Shown here: positions 27,564-40,602 of the stretch, piece after piece
Layout: every line of letters begins with the position of its first letter
Position numbering within the stretch: position 1 is the first letter of the stretch
DNA from: Mortierella alpina
Taxonomy: Eukaryota; Mortierellomycota; Mortierellomycetes; Mortierellales; Mortierellaceae
DNA: 64,000 bases
Assembly: GCA_029449245.1 (NCBI GenBank)
Contig: JANATF010000006.1
Coordinates: 1,178,001-1,242,000, forward strand
Reading direction: 5' to 3'
The notes under the pieces: model-generated
Seen by the model: only the letters and a program-made list of their open reading frames with translations
Told to the model about the DNA's origin: nothing
Databases searched by the model: none
Translations under genes and position numbers: made by a program

Positions 27564-29801
27564 ATGGCAACACTGGCGCAGAACCATGGACCCTCGCACC
27601 CGCAGCAGGCTCTCGAGCCAAGCATGGACCACAGCCTCAACAGCCACCCACAAGCACAGCTGGCTGCCTCGTTCAAGGAGAAGCACACGGCTCTAGTGTC
27701 CCTCCTTGATAAACCAGTCTCTACTTGCTTCGCGCCGGGCGACATTGACACGCTCATGGCACTGCCAGAGCCCGACCTGCTCTCTGTAAAGGAAGCCTTC
27801 ATCAAGCCCAACAGGGTCCCAGCCGTCCATGCGGCAGCTCCTCCAGGACTAGCTCCCGTACCGAAGCTCACATTCACCACCGAGGACCAACGTACTTCCA
27901 TTCCCAGAACGATCCTCAGCCCGCCCTTTAGGATCGGCTTCTCCAAGTCATACGGACATGCCGTGCAGCTGAACAAGGACAGCATAGCAGGACTTTCAAA
28001 GACCGGGAAGGTTGACTCTGGCACGTTTCTGTTTGAAGCGGACGAAACCCCTTACGCGTGTGTCATCGAGGCTGTCTGGAAAGGCAAGCTGTGTGAGGAA
28101 TGTATGCGCTCCCTACCAGCCAAAACGCACAAGGTCGTCGTCTGTCCGGGATGCGACCAGAACGCGCTTGCCAGAAAACCCACACAGTCGGCAGCATCCG
28201 CAGCAGCAGGACTTCAGCCTACCGAGCAATTGGAGGCAAGTCAAGCCAAGTTTTGCAGCCAGGAGTGTTTAACCCAGGCATGGAAGTCGTGGCATGGGTA
28301 CGAATGTGCTTATCAGAAGGAGCTGGATCAACTGTGCCAAAGGACCCGGCTAGCCCTTCGTACCTACTGGAAAGATTGTCAAAACCACATTCAGCTTCTG
28401 CCATCGCGAGCACAAACCGAATCCACCGTCTCCTCTCTTACCAGCGCAACAGCAGGGCTCTCCCTCGTCAACAGCAACTCACCTCGAATTGCCGATGTCG
28501 ATGGATCCACCATTTTACCGACACAGCTGTGCAGCAACTTTACGCAACTAGATTCGGTACGAGGCATATCGTTTCTGATGACGGGACTCTATCTGGAGCA
28601 TCTCTTCTCGCTTCCTTCAAACTCGGCTCTTGAGCTGGCCCACCTTCAAGCCCTGATACAGTTCAACTCATTTGCAATCAAATCAAGAATGACTGAAAAG
28701 TATGGTGGATCAGGTGTCATCAACCGCGTCGAGGACTTCTCGATCGGATCGGGACTCTATCTGCTGGCGTCTATGTTCAATCACAGTTGTGCGCCCAATG
28801 CTATGGTCGTGTTCGGTACCGATGGACGGGACTCTACTGACGAATCAAAGTCCGCGTACAAGACTGGAGCATCGGATCCGAGGGCGATCAATGTGATTAC
28901 GACCAGTACTCTGAAGGTGGACAAGGATCTACCGGTTCTCGTCGAAATATCGTACGGTCCCCAGGGAGGGCGCATGGCAACTGAGGAACGAAAAGCATGT
29001 CTCCAAAGATCCCACCTCTTTGAGTGCAATTGTTCGGCATGCAACGATAGATACGCAGGAACCATCACCAAAAAGATTTACAAGTGCCCGAGTAAAGGCT
29101 ACGCCTGCAGAGCGATGGCCGAGGAAGACGTAAAGTGCCCAACATGTGGGGTCGAGGTGGATATGACCGCCCGTCGAAAGGTAAGCATTCGCAAGAAAAA
29201 AGTTGGCGTGGATACCATCACCGCTTTGGCCAAGGAGACTTGAAGTAGTTAACAATTGTGTCTACTACTCTATAGATGCACCAGTTGATGGGTCGGCTTC
29301 TCGCAAATTCTCAAGACCCGTCGTTAAGCCTAAGCGCACAACTCACCCTTCTCAAGACCCTGGAGAGTGCACAATCAAAGCTATTTGTCAACACCAGCAT
29401 GCTCTATGGAAACACTTGCGACCAACTTGCCATGGTCTATGCTCAGTCTGGCGACCTTGCGCAGTCCATTGAATGGTGCAAAAAGGCCCTCAAAGTCGTC
29501 GTTGTTCATTTTCCTCATGACTCTATCGAGGTGGCGCAGGAAACCCTGAAACTAGCAGGATTGCTATTCAACAAGTATGCAGTTGCACGTTCTTTTCTTT
29601 CTTACTATACCCTCACTTCAAGTTCTAGGACTAACTTGTGTGTATGCGTCAAAACTTAGCTCTCAACCCAAGGAAGCAATGAAGCAGATTCGGATTGCGA
29701 TTACTTTATACCGGGGCCATTATGGAGCTGACTCTAAGCACCCGGACCTGCTCGAGCTATATGAGATGGAGCGAGTCCTCGAGCCCATTGTTAGATCTTG
29801 A
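27564..29801 (+). CDS. SET and MYND domain protein (SMYD-like)
   Basis: Exons 27564-29180, 29276-29574 and 29660-29801; phases close to 685 residues. A MYND zinc finger begins about residue 175 (CEECMRSL, CPGCDQ, then FCSQECLTQAW and HGYEC), with a spacer of about 30 residues inside it. SET motifs follow: LLASMFNHSCAPNAMVVF (about 400-418), EISYGPQGG, and the post-SET cysteines FECNCSACNDR. The C-terminal part is helical and TPR-like (MLYGNTCDQLAMVYAQSGDL, IEWCKKALKV), as in SMYD proteins. The family methylates lysines on histone and non-histone proteins; the target here is unknown. The start is the ATG in ACCATGGCA at 27564, after a T homopolymer leader. It is convergent with the FUSC-like gene, 263 bases apart. 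Confidence 0.88.
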
Positions 29802-30064
29802 TCCCCACAAGAGCGCAACTGTATACCCACGCTTATCATCACCATTGTAGCGTACACACTCAAATCCCCAAAGTCTTCGCGCTTGCCCAAACATATACTG
29901 TGCAATGAACTACCGTTTATAGATGCAGCAACTCCTTCGGTCACTCAACCTTGAACTCTGGGGATGCTCAGTATCCCTCGTTATTATAATGGAGACCTAC
30001 AACTACAAGAATGTATATCCGCGTCCTAAGGGAATGATTCAGTGGGATCCTGGTTTATGCCATT

Positions 30065-33000
30065 TCACAGTTTTGACCCCAAAGTACCCCTCACCTGCAT
30101 GGGCAAGGAGCTGTGGTCGTGGGACGATTCCAAATTTGCAGCACTAGACGCTGTGATAGTGTGTGCCGGCGTGTTCATACTACCTGTCGGCGGCGGTGAC
30201 ACTACAATTTGCAAGTGGTCGTGTTCCGAAGCAAGAGGCGAGGGTACCTCCACAACCTTCAGACCGCTTGCCTCTTGTGCCGTCGCGATTGCCTCCCTGT
30301 ATCTCAGTGACCGCCGCCTGCGTAATGAGGTCTCGTTCATGAGGGTGATGGGCGCAGTAAATGATGTTGATGAAGGACTATCAAGACTAGGTGCCCATCC
30401 AGTTCCTATGCTTGTCAACGGCGATCTAGAACTATCTTGTACTTTAGGTGACAGATGAACGCCAGCCTCGGTCTTTCCTGCATCAAAGAGAACCTCTTGC
30501 CCTTGTCCGGACAAATTAGGTGGTACGCTCTGAAATGATGCCGTATTCGCCTTCACTTGAGGGTTTGAGCTTTCACCGATCTCATCCTCGCGCCAATATC
30601 CGGGTTCGAACTGCCGAGCCGCAGTATCTTCAGTGCCCGGTGTCGACCCAGGACTGCCGAGTCTCATTGAGGGTACGCTTATTTGGATCGACGGTGGGAC
30701 TGAAGGCTGGGCAGGGTATCCTTGTTCACAGGTTACGATACCACAACCTCCATAGGCGGTGAGGAGTGTGATGCCTACGATGGGTTTGATCAGGATGGCA
30801 AGCAGTTCTAGATTTATAGCAGCGTAATGCTGAAATTGTTAGTTGCAGGAAGGTGGTACGGGTATGTCCTTCCCCGCTTGAAGCTATGCTATTCCTCTCG
30901 CTTACCAAGTTCCTCAATGACCTCCTCCAATGCCGAGGAAAAGGCAAAGTAGTATATATATGCGTAGTGGTCTTCCCCAGTCTGCGCTTGGTTTGCGATA
31001 ATGGCATATCGCACGCTAGTAGCGACTCTCAAACGGGCCAGTCTCGCCGAAGGCAGGAACGGCGGCAGGGCAGTTTTGGATGCGAGGGATGAGCTGATGA
31101 CGCTGAAATACAGTAGAAGGGCGCCAACCTGTGCTCAGAATTGGAGAGCAAACTATTGAGTTAGACACTTCTTGGCCTTGGTTTAGGATACTTTTGCAGG
31201 TAGTCTTACCAAGTCCCTTCGATAGTAATTCATTGGCCCGATGATCAAATCCCGAACTTCTGGCGAAAGAAGTTGTGCTGCCATACGCATAGAAACTATC
31301 CTGTCGAGAATGTTTTGGCAGCACTGCACGATTTGCTTGTAAAGCTTCTCAGGGAAAGTCTCCTTCAGTCGGGGTTCTGAGCGCGAGAGCTCCAAAAGTT
31401 GCGTGATCTTGAGTAGTCTTGTTTGAAGCTGATGTTCAACATGTTGAAATGCAATGCGATCTGCATCCAAGGTTACGCGCCTACAAAAACTGACTCCGTT
31501 ATCCTGACACCGATGGCCCTCGGTAGCGGCAATTCTGCCGTAGTTCGGCACGGTGTCCCCTGGGTCGTGCGACGGTCTCATTGCGCCTACACCAGCCCCA
31601 GATGTTTCGCCAAAGGAACTCTCCTTCATCTCTACAGTGGCAGTAATCCTGGGTTCTATTGATACCTCTGGTTCTTCACCAAGCCTTGTTTTGGCCTCAC
31701 ATATCGCCTTCTCGTCAAAGTGTTCCGGGGACTCCTGTGGTGACTGTAGACTATATCTCTCATTTTCAACGGCCAGCCCAGGATCCTGAAGCATGAACCT
31801 GTTCATAATCTCTGCAAAGAGCACACCTTGCCGGCCGATCAGCTGCGCAATTTCTTTCCTCAACTCTCGCCGTGCCAACACGGGCCACAAAAATGTGTTC
31901 AGGATGACGGAGAGGATTATCCCAAGCGTGATGTTAACCACCTGTTTGTAGCAAATCTCGTAGATGGTCTCATTTGTCCCTCGATGGTACTTTGCAAAGC
32001 TCACGGATGAGAACGACAGGACCATGATAACCCCCATCAACGGGTGCTTGGACTCAAGTATCAAAAACACGCCAACGAAGGCTGCGGTGACATATTAATA
32101 AACACTTGTTCCTTACTGAGCTGATGAGAAAACGCACAATCATTTGCACTTACCGATAATGATGAGCATTGCACTAGCAACAAAAGGATCATCGGGGTAT
32201 ATGAGATACGCAATGAGCGCCCACGCAGTTCCTACAAGCGTGCCTCCAATACGAATCGCGCATACACTGAATGTGGCTCCTATGGTTGGCGACAGGACTG
32301 CCATGATTGTCATCATCGTCCACTGTCCCCTATCAGCGGCGCGCAGCATACCTGTTATTTCCAGCCATGCCCAAAGTCCAACAAATGTCAAAGCCAAGGC
32401 CATCTTGAATCCATATCTGACTTCGTCCGATTGGAAAACTTGCAAACACTCCCAGAACCGGTAGCGCAATGTCTTGGGCTTGGAAACATTAACAAATATC
32501 GTTTTGGGGACTGGTGGCGGCGGCTGCTTCTTTTCTGCGCCACTCAGCTTGCTAAGTATTACAGGGCCTCGAAAATCGGATATCGTTCTGCGTGCGTTCT
32601 TACGTTGTTTGTTACTATTCTCACCAGCAGTTTTGCCCAGAGAAATGTCGCTCTCGCTGTCGTCATCAGCTCCAAGGTACACGTTCTCGCCACTCTGGGG
32701 ACCAGCAGAAAACGGATGTATCGATTGCAGCGTGCCGCCGTTGTTGATATGTCCAAGTTCTGGTGGTCCATGGGCAGGTATAGCACCCTCTTGGCCAACT
32801 GAGGAAGCAGTCATCGCTTCAGCGGGAGGTAGAAAATTCTCACCAACTCCATGCTCTAGGTCATGTGTTGGCTGACTCTTCCAAAACGATGCCGTGGTGG
32901 ACTTTGAGCGGCGAGACTTTGGTCCATCCCACAGCCCTGTCGCTCGTCTGCGGAGTGAACGAAGGTTAGTCTCTGCCGGCTCCTGCCTTGCTGCGTTCTC

Positions 33001-34627
33001 GGCTGCCAGTCTATCAGCCGCCAGTTTTTCAGCTGCTAGCCTAGTTTTTCTAGCCGCTTTGGCTTCAACGCGAGACTTCTCCTCAGCAACCAAACCAGGT
33101 TGGTTCTTTTCCAGGTTCTTGACAGAGTTCATGACCATTCCTGCGTAGCCTTCTCTGGCTTGAGCTTGCGAATTACTGCCCCAGGCTATCCAGTGCCAAA
33201 AGTTGCCCATTACTTTGGGCCACCATAGTCGCTTTTTCGGCTTTGACTGACCTCTTTTCTCCATTTCTACTTTTTGCTGCTCCTCCAACTTCTCCACATG
33301 TCTGCATAACCGGAGCAGTTCCTGAGCTATCTCTCGTAACGCAAAAATGAAGAAAAAGATGAGGCAGACTTCCTCTCGAGGGCCGACATCCAAAGTCGGA
33401 TGCGTGGCGATAAAGACCTGCAGTCCTGCAGCCTCGGCGCGGTCAAAGATTTCCAGCTCGTGGCTCAGGTATTCCACATATGAGATGTCCATCGGAAGCA
33501 TCGACTCATCTTCATCTTGGTACTCTTTGAATCGAAGCGACGACGGTACCCGTGAAATCCAAGAAAACTTTCTTTGAGCCTGTTGTGAATGCGCCGACAC
33601 GGCCGAGCGATCTCTCCTAGAGTCTCTTCCTGATGCTGTTGCTCTCCATGCTTCTGTAAAGTCCCTTTCGCTTTGCGTCAAGGCAGGGTCGCGGTTCACT
33701 TTCGACCAGAGGCGAGCCCAGAATACTGTCTTCTGCTCGGTGTCCGGCGGTTGTTCCGCACTTTCGTCTGAATGCGGCCCTTGGTCATGACTCTGGAACG
33801 ACGTCCGAGAGCCTCCCTCTCGCCTCGATGATGGTCTATCGTCCTCAACTCTCAACGACGCATCAGCTCTCCGAACAATCGCCTCTCTTCGAGAACTCCT
33901 CTTCCTTAGTCGCTCTCGTCGGTCCTGTTCTGCGTCAAGTCCAATAACTAAATCCCTCTCCATCGCCACCATCACTCTTGAGCAGGAGTCGCTTAGCCGT
34001 TGTAGCGGCTCTCGAACAATCTCCAAAAACGAGATGAACACCTTCCTATCCCCAAAAGCAACTTCTTTCGGCGGGATATCTCGTAGTGCAGACTCGGCCA
34101 TTACGTGCCGTGCGGCTCGTCTTTTCTCAGTCTTGGCATCGCCTCGAGATCGTATTCGATCGTGCCGGCCTATTTCTCCATGGTGGCTCCTTGATGCTAA
34201 ATTTGGGAGTTCGCTTTTAAATTTGCCCTTTCCAGTCATGCCCTCCTGGCGGATTTCAAAAGTCGCCTCTTTCTTCTGCCCTACGGGTGATAGTTCGCTG
34301 CCTTGAACTATGGATTTACCAACACCAACAGTCGCTTTCAGGTTTGGGCATGAAGCAGAGTGTGATAAAGACTGCTTGGGACTTTGCTTGCGCCGCGGAG
34401 TCCCGAACGGCTGTCTTGAATATTCGTCTTGGTGCTGTGGTTCCTCCACAGATAGCACTGTTGTCAATTCTTTAGGAGAATTGATCCCTTCACGTGGAGC
34501 TAAAGCGCCACCAGACTGAACAGCTTCAGTCCCCTCAAGACGCGAAATGGGATCACCTCCGGGAGTTGATGGGACGGTGACAGATCCTCTTTGAAGGACT
34601 TGACGCGAATCTTGACCAGGCGCCGAT

Positions 34628-34680
<53 letters not shown>

Positions 34681-36512
34681 TTGTAGCACGCGGGCGCCTA
34701 CTGCTGCTGCAGTGGAATGTTCAGCTCTTAGCAGCAGTTGCCGGATTCTACGCAGCTCAGATGCGCTGGTTCGCCTTTCGATACGTGCTGCTAAAGGCTG
34801 CGGGGTAGTTGGGCCTCCAAGTTCCGACTCGCTGTCAACACTGCCGCCAGTTTCTTCGTGATCGGCATTGTCTCCACCCGAGTCCGATCCGTCTCCGTTA
34901 TCCGTATGCAAATCATTGTCATCTCTATCCGGATGTCCCAACATCAAAAGCCGCTCATTCTGTACAACAAGACTCATTGACCCCAAATGGCGCATCAAAG
35001 CAGAGATTACAGTGCGCACGTCCTTGTAGTCCTCAGGATTGGTGAAAGAATAGGTGACCTCATACCGCGCTTCTCGATAGGCGCTATACAACTTCTTTTG
35101 GGCGCTCCTGACCTCTTCTTGGGCATTCTCGATGACGGACTGTGGAAGTGCGATGGCTTTATGGTTAAGCAGGAAATACCGCGTGCTGAGATTCAAGAGA
35201 GTTCGTGAGGTGTCTAGCGACTCGTGCAAAGATCGTCTGTTTGATAGACCTTATCAGCACGATAAAGAAAATGACGTTTTTTTTTTTACCAAGCACCTCT
35301 CGCCTACACCAGCTATCGACAAAACGCAATATAACCATTTTGCCAAATTACCCGAGTCGTTCGCTTGCAGTCTCGGGCCAGAGGACAATGTTGACTACCA
35401 GACATATCAACACTCCCAGCATCATGGGTATGATCAGCTCCAGAAACACGAATATGTCAAAGTGAACACTGCCGTGTGTCTTCCCATGTGCAAAGATGTT
35501 GGCGATGGTAAAGATCAAGAAAGTCCCGGTCAACTTTGCGTATCGTGCCTTGATAGTGGTCATCACCCAAATGCCGACAAAGAACAAAAGTGCCTCAATA
35601 GTCCAACCCCAAGTGTTTCCTTGCGCCAGGTACAATCGATTATAGTACGTTACTAATACTTGGTACGGGATGATCCAGCCAGCAGCGATGATTGCGCCAA
35701 TAGTGCTGAATAGAGTGACTTCCAGTTGCGAGCCCACTGTCCTGGCGGGGTGCATAAACACGACGGTAGTGTTGGCAAGAAAGGGTGATCGCCCAAGAAA
35801 GTCGCCCACCGGCCTGATGAGTGTTAGCAGGGACGCTATATAGATGGCGAGGACGAACTTAATGTGGCGTTTGATGACTCGTTTAGAGAAGCGATCGAGG
35901 AACTTTCGAAGTGCGGACGGCGGTGGAGGTGGTGGCGGTGCAAAAGGCACAGAGTTGGAGCTTCCCATGGATTCCATAGACAGTGAAGTAGATCGCTGGT
36001 GTCGAGTGTTAGCAGTCTTTGGAGTCAAGTAGTTGGAGTTATCTGAAGAATCGCTACTATCAGATCGAGCATCCTGGTTCTGGCCATACGTCGCCAGATC
36101 AAAAAACCTACAAATTATACAAGAGGGAAGGTCTGGTCAATGCAGGGCTCAAAATTGCCAACGAAAATAAGCGCAGGTCAAGGCGCCATGTGTACCCGGG
36201 CTGCTCGGCCTCCAAGGGTGCGCCGACACTAGAGCGGCGAGAGTGAGTGCGTGACAACGGGTAGACATGCGAGTTTTCTGAACGCTCTGACAGCGATGGG
36301 GTGGAGAGACGTCGGTCTCTCCCCAGCCCACGAGTGTCGGACATAACAGGCTGCAGGAACGTGGAAGATGGAGCAGGTGTGGTTCGACCAGAGCGAGACT
36401 GGCGCGCCCCTGACTCTGCAGGTGATGGTACGCGACTCGCAGTGTCTTGGTTCTCCCTCGCTGTGTCACCCTTGATTTCCTCATTCACCATGTTGGGTTG
36501 TGCCTGGGCCAT
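30065..36512 (-). CDS. FUSC/ArAE-type integral membrane protein with long polyQ-containing linker
   Basis: Exons in coding order: 36512-36196, 36107-35352, 35236-32154, 32081-31210, 31128-30906, 30807-30065; phases close to 1,997 residues. Two blocks of hydrophobic segments form the FUSC-like duplicated architecture. The first (about 150-360) includes FVLAIYIASLLTLIRPVGDF and ends LICLVVNIVLWPETASERLG. The second (about 1,260-1,480) includes FVGLWAWLEITGMLRAADRG, KHPLMGVIMVLSFSSVSFA and LSVILNTFLWPVLARRELRK. The blocks are joined by about 900 residues with a helical start, a Gln tract (34623-34685) and charged, Ser-rich segments. The family covers fungal brefeldin A-sensitivity-type proteins and aromatic-acid exporters; substrate and membrane are not determinable. 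Intron 1 uses a GTACAC donor and the final exon the TATAAATCTAG acceptor; both are inferred from phase. Confidence 0.82.
34622..34686. repeat. CAG/CAA repeat encoding a polyglutamine tract
   Basis: Alternating GTT and GCT units on the plus strand, i.e. alternating CAA/CAG codons on the minus strand, giving about 20 consecutive glutamines in the linker of the FUSC-like protein. Confidence 0.9.
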
Positions 36513-37177
36513 GCCAGTTTAATGCGCGTCGGCGGTCAGTGCAAGTTCGTTGCCGTAATGGTCATCTTTAATGGGCTACTTAGAAGAGGCGTAATGGGGA
36601 TGCAAAACAGATGCGAACCCTATGGAAAAAAAACGCCCCATCCCTTCTTGATCTCAGGCCATCGTGGAACTGGAATCCAGATGATCAGCAAGTGGGATAT
36701 TGGGTCTTGTTTCTCAGTGTATATTCCATTCCTTTACTCGATACTGCAGTTTTCCGACTTACCGTATTGCATACTTTTCAGGTGGTCCCGCCTGTATGCA
36801 GTATATACGATCAAGCGCTGACAGCCGACGCAGGGCCACCGGCGAAAACAATTTCCTCAGCCATTCGTACCTGGACATCTACAAAAAGGAAGCCTTATGG
36901 CAGTCATAAAGATCCAGTTATCTATCGATCCTCCTTCTTCCTTCCCTTTACTGCATTCTCAAACTTGAGTAAGACCATTTTTAATATTTCTTTGTGGAAA
37001 CGAAAAGTACAAGGTAAGAGTAACGAGAAAAAACACAATGATATGCAGCATGGAAAGAGAAAAATACACATCTGCTGCTTGAGCGTCCTCAGCATGAGAG
37101 TGCGATCAAGACCACACAGAAAGGAAGGGGCACGCGTTTATCCTATAGATGCGCATGCAGTCCCTCGAGTCGCCGGT
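36513..37177. other. Intergenic, FUSC-like gene upstream / fibrillarin downstream
   Basis: Upstream region of the minus-strand FUSC-like gene and 3' flank of fibrillarin. It contains TATA-like sequence (GTATATACG near 36798-36806). No supported gene; a plus-strand frame across this interval and fibrillarin is an antisense shadow. Confidence 0.5.
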
Positions 37178-38839
37178 TTACTTGGCACGGACGTACTTTC
37201 CGACGACGAGGGCGTGGTCTCTCTCGAAGGGCTCAAGGGTCAACTGCTCCTGGGGCTTAATGCGCTGCTCCTGCAATTTAGGGATCTCTCCTGCAAAGAC
37301 AGTGGCAGCATCAACAGTCGAGTCGATACAGTTGGCCTTGATCGAAATGACAATATGGCCGTTGTTCTTCAAGAAGTGGTGAGCGTTGATTCCAATAATA
37401 CGGGACTGGTCAGGCTGAGCAACATCGGCAAAGATGACATCGACCATGCCGACCAACATGCGGTACTTGTGGGGGTGACGGGCATCCTCGATAATGGGAA
37501 TGACGTTGGTGCGCTTCTTGGCCATGTTGATCAGATCACGTCCAGAGCGGTGGGAGAACTCGACGGCATATACGAGACCCTCAGGTCCGACAATATCAGC
37601 AACGTGGGAGACAGTCGTTCCGGAGGCAGCTCCGAGGTAGAGGACCTTCTTGCCGGGGGCAATGTGGATGTTGTCAACACCTCCGAGGACACCGGCAGCG
37701 ACCTTGGAACGGAAAGGGTTCCAGACACGGTACTCAACTTTGGCGCCATCAGCACCCTCGATCGAGATTCTCTTCTCGCCGTAAACAGACTCGCCAGGAA
37801 CCAAGTTCTTGGTCAAAAGGTAATCCTCCTTTCCGTGGGCAACAAAGATACCCTCATGTCTGTGGGGCTCGACAGTGACCTTGGCGCCACCCTTGGCACC
37901 ACCACGGGCGCCACCACGTCCGCCACCACGTCCACCGCGATCACCGCGCTTGGCAACACCTACATATTCAGCAAAGATTGCAGATTAAGAAATTATGATA
38001 AATGTTAGCACACAAGCTCCGAGAAAAAAGTGCGCGCGATCCAACATTAGGAACCCGAAAACATCAAGAAAGACTTTTAGCCTTAAACTGAAGAATAGGA
38101 GGAGGGCAGGAGCGACAATGGACAGAACAGTAACCGCAGTCCATATTGTCAAAGGATAATAGGAAACGGTTAGTGCTCATTCAAATGCATTCCTGCCACA
38201 CTCGACTCGACTTCACAGGATAAAGGCCGTCTCTTTCTCTCTGCTGACAGATCCATTGAAGGACCGCGCTTTCACTTAAAATCAGATTATGAGCAGAGAC
38301 AAAAGAAGGAATGAGGTGTGCCTGTAGAACAAGCGCAGATCTCCACTCCTTCTTTCCTCTCCTTTCATATTCCGGGAAGACATAAAAGGCACTTTGATGA
38401 AATGAGCGGATCAAGTGACCTTTCACCGCTCAAGTCATGTAGGAAAGTTTCCGGTGCTCTTTAAGCGTCTTCCGCAGAGAAAATTCTGATCTAGATCACA
38501 AAGCACCTTGTTACTTACCACCACGTCCGCCACCACGTCCGCCGCCACGGCCACCGCGGTCTCCACCGAAACCACCGCGTCCGCCGCCACGACCGCCACG
38601 GTCTCCACCGAAGCCACCACGTCCACCGCCACGGCCACCACGGCCACCACGATCACCTAGTAAGAGATAGATAAGAGGTTGAGAGATTAGTGACACTGTT
38701 GTTTTTCGAGCAGACTGTCGAGGAAGGGCAACTGCAGACGGTGTCGTCGGCTGCTCAGTACTGCATCTGACGACAAGGATCAGTGCGATTGCCCAGTGGG
38801 GCAATCAAGAGATTGGGGCGGGGACATACCGAAACCCAT
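37178..38839 (-). CDS. NOP1: Fibrillarin, rRNA 2'-O-methyltransferase of box C/D snoRNPs
   Basis: Exons in coding order: 38839-38830 (10 nt, MGFG start), 38656-38519, 37959-37178; phases close to 309 residues, the usual fibrillarin length. Residues 4-80 are the GAR domain (repeats of GGRGG, GGRGGF and GGDRGG), the usual nucleolar and RNA-binding tail. The methyltransferase core has [21 protein letters not shown] (SAM-binding motif I, with Gly-Ala-Ala-Ser-Gly), [27 protein letters not shown] and [13 protein letters not shown]. It catalyses snoRNA-guided 2'-O-methylation of rRNA in the nucleolus. Intron 2 is 559 nt, far longer than most introns in this window. The start is the ATG in AACAATGGGTTTC at 38839, downstream of a long homopolymer leader (39007-39027). 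Confidence 0.97.
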
Positions 38840-40602
38840 TGTTGTTGATATGTGGTGATGTACGAAAAGAGAAGGAGGAAGGAAAGACTTTTCTGATGCG
38901 ATGGCTCAAAAAAGAGGGATAAGGATGGGTGGTTGAAGAGAGAGAGTGAGAGAAAAAAAAACAGTGGGAGCGCCTTCTAAAAGCAAACACAAACAAAGCC
39001 TTCATTTTTTTTTTTTTTTTTTTTTTTGTTTACAAGTTGCAGCCACGTATGACGAAGTTGTACGTACGTGATTGGAGCGGGAATCTTGAACTCATGCTTG
39101 ACCTTTTTCTAGACTGGCTTAAAAACTTTGATGCAGCACTTTTCGTCCGTCGTGCTATGATCGCTTATAGCCTCGGGTATTTCTGAAAAGTTGCCTCTGT
39201 GGACTATGCAAGAGCAAGGTGGGACGATGCTTCAAGGTGAAGCAGAAGGCGCTATATCAGCCCCACTTTCGCCTTAGGAGAGCCTCGGAGAACAGGAAAA
39301 CTGACAAGGTCCGCGACAATGAAGCCAACGCTCATCCCAGCAAAGGCGTATCAGGCGACGAGGTCTTGTAATTGGCACCCTTAGACAACACCCACTGTGT
39401 ATGCATTACAATGGTTCGTTCACGTATCACCGGATGGCTTGGGATCTAACGAAGGCGAGACAATCCGAATACGACACCGCCATCGCCGCCGTTCTGGACA
39501 TGTTTAAACCGGTTTCAGGGACAAGGTGCCTGTTGCAATGCTCCTGCGGGTAAAGTTGCCTTCCTGCAATGGAACCTTTGGAGGGCAAATGGTCAAGAGA
39601 GCAAGACATCACTTCACTCTATACATGGTTAAGCTTTGGAACAGACGATCCCATCCTTTTAAATACCTTCGGGCAAAAGGGATTGCCGAGGTAAGCATAA
39701 ACGAGTAAATACAGTTCCCGAAGATTCCCCCTCAGTTCTCAGGTGGACCCTGCCCTCCCATGCGATCATGGTTTTGTTTCCCAGGTCCACATGCGCAGAT
39801 CCTACTGCCCTAGGCGCCAGATATATTACCACCGCGACAGCCTGGCTTGTCCATACATGGTTTTGGATACGTCCTGGTGTGCGGTTCTACATTTGAGACC
39901 CTGGTTTCTCCAACCCATGGACGACAACGGGGCGCCGCCATGAGATTTGCTGCATTAAAGACAATTACAGATTAGCGGGGATCCTCAAGTCCAGTATCAG
40001 TGAAAACACCCCTGCGGGTCCGGTGCTCTCTTGCAATTCGGTGGCATTGACCATGAGTGGAGGCAAAGGCAGAATCTGCTACGCACCTCCTTGGCCTGGT
40101 AACAAGCAACCTCCTTTGAACTCAAACTCCTTTTTTCCTGACCGCCCGCCCTCCTTGGGCTATGCATGCTACAGCACCATACAAAAAAAGCCAGAGTGTC
40201 AGACTATCGCATCTGCCGCACCTAAACTTGTCGCAAAAAAGAGCTGGATGTGGCGTCCTGCTCCTGTAAAGAATAGTCTTGTGTGACAGCTATGATCAGT
40301 TCCACTGGGTCCCGAATCCGCTAATAATGTCGCTTCTTCCTCTTCTTCCTGCTGTCCTCCGTCCTTCCTTCGCGCCGTACTTTACGTTTTCTTTTCCGTC
40401 ATTGTTAACGCCCCTCTCTCTTCTTTCAACCCGTCTCCTCTCAATACCGCCAACGACTCCATCATTACTAACGATCTCTCCTCCAACGCTATCTCTCTCT
40501 TCCTTGTCCTTGTATCATATCTCGCACCTCGATCAGCGCCTGGATTTTCATGACCAGTGAGCGTGCAGTGTAAAAAATCCATTATATACTAGCAGCATCG
40601 AT
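38840..40602. other. Intergenic region, divergent promoters of fibrillarin and cyclase
   Basis: About 1.8 kb. It holds a T homopolymer of about 21 bases at 39007-39027 next to fibrillarin, and CT-rich sequence (about 40330-40500) leading into the cyclase gene. Small frames at 39427-39943 and 40023-40286 show no conserved motif and no good splice connections. No RNA gene was recognised. Confidence 0.55.

Noticed and set aside
30598-30615. tRNA T-loop-like GGTTCGAAC
   Set aside because: It lies within the last exon of the FUSC-like gene and there is no cloverleaf around it.
36611-38008. Plus-strand open frame of 465 codons across fibrillarin
   Set aside because: It is antisense to the fibrillarin methyltransferase exon and its intron and has no family features; codon bias of fibrillarin keeps the opposite frame open.
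37962-38518. Box C/D snoRNA in fibrillarin intron 2
   Set aside because: TGATG-like and CTGA-like matches exist on both strands, but not with correct C/D sequence, spacing and a terminal stem together.
40023-40286. Small plus-strand open frame upstream of the cyclase
   Set aside because: No conserved motif, no splice partners and no leader-like context; likely chance.
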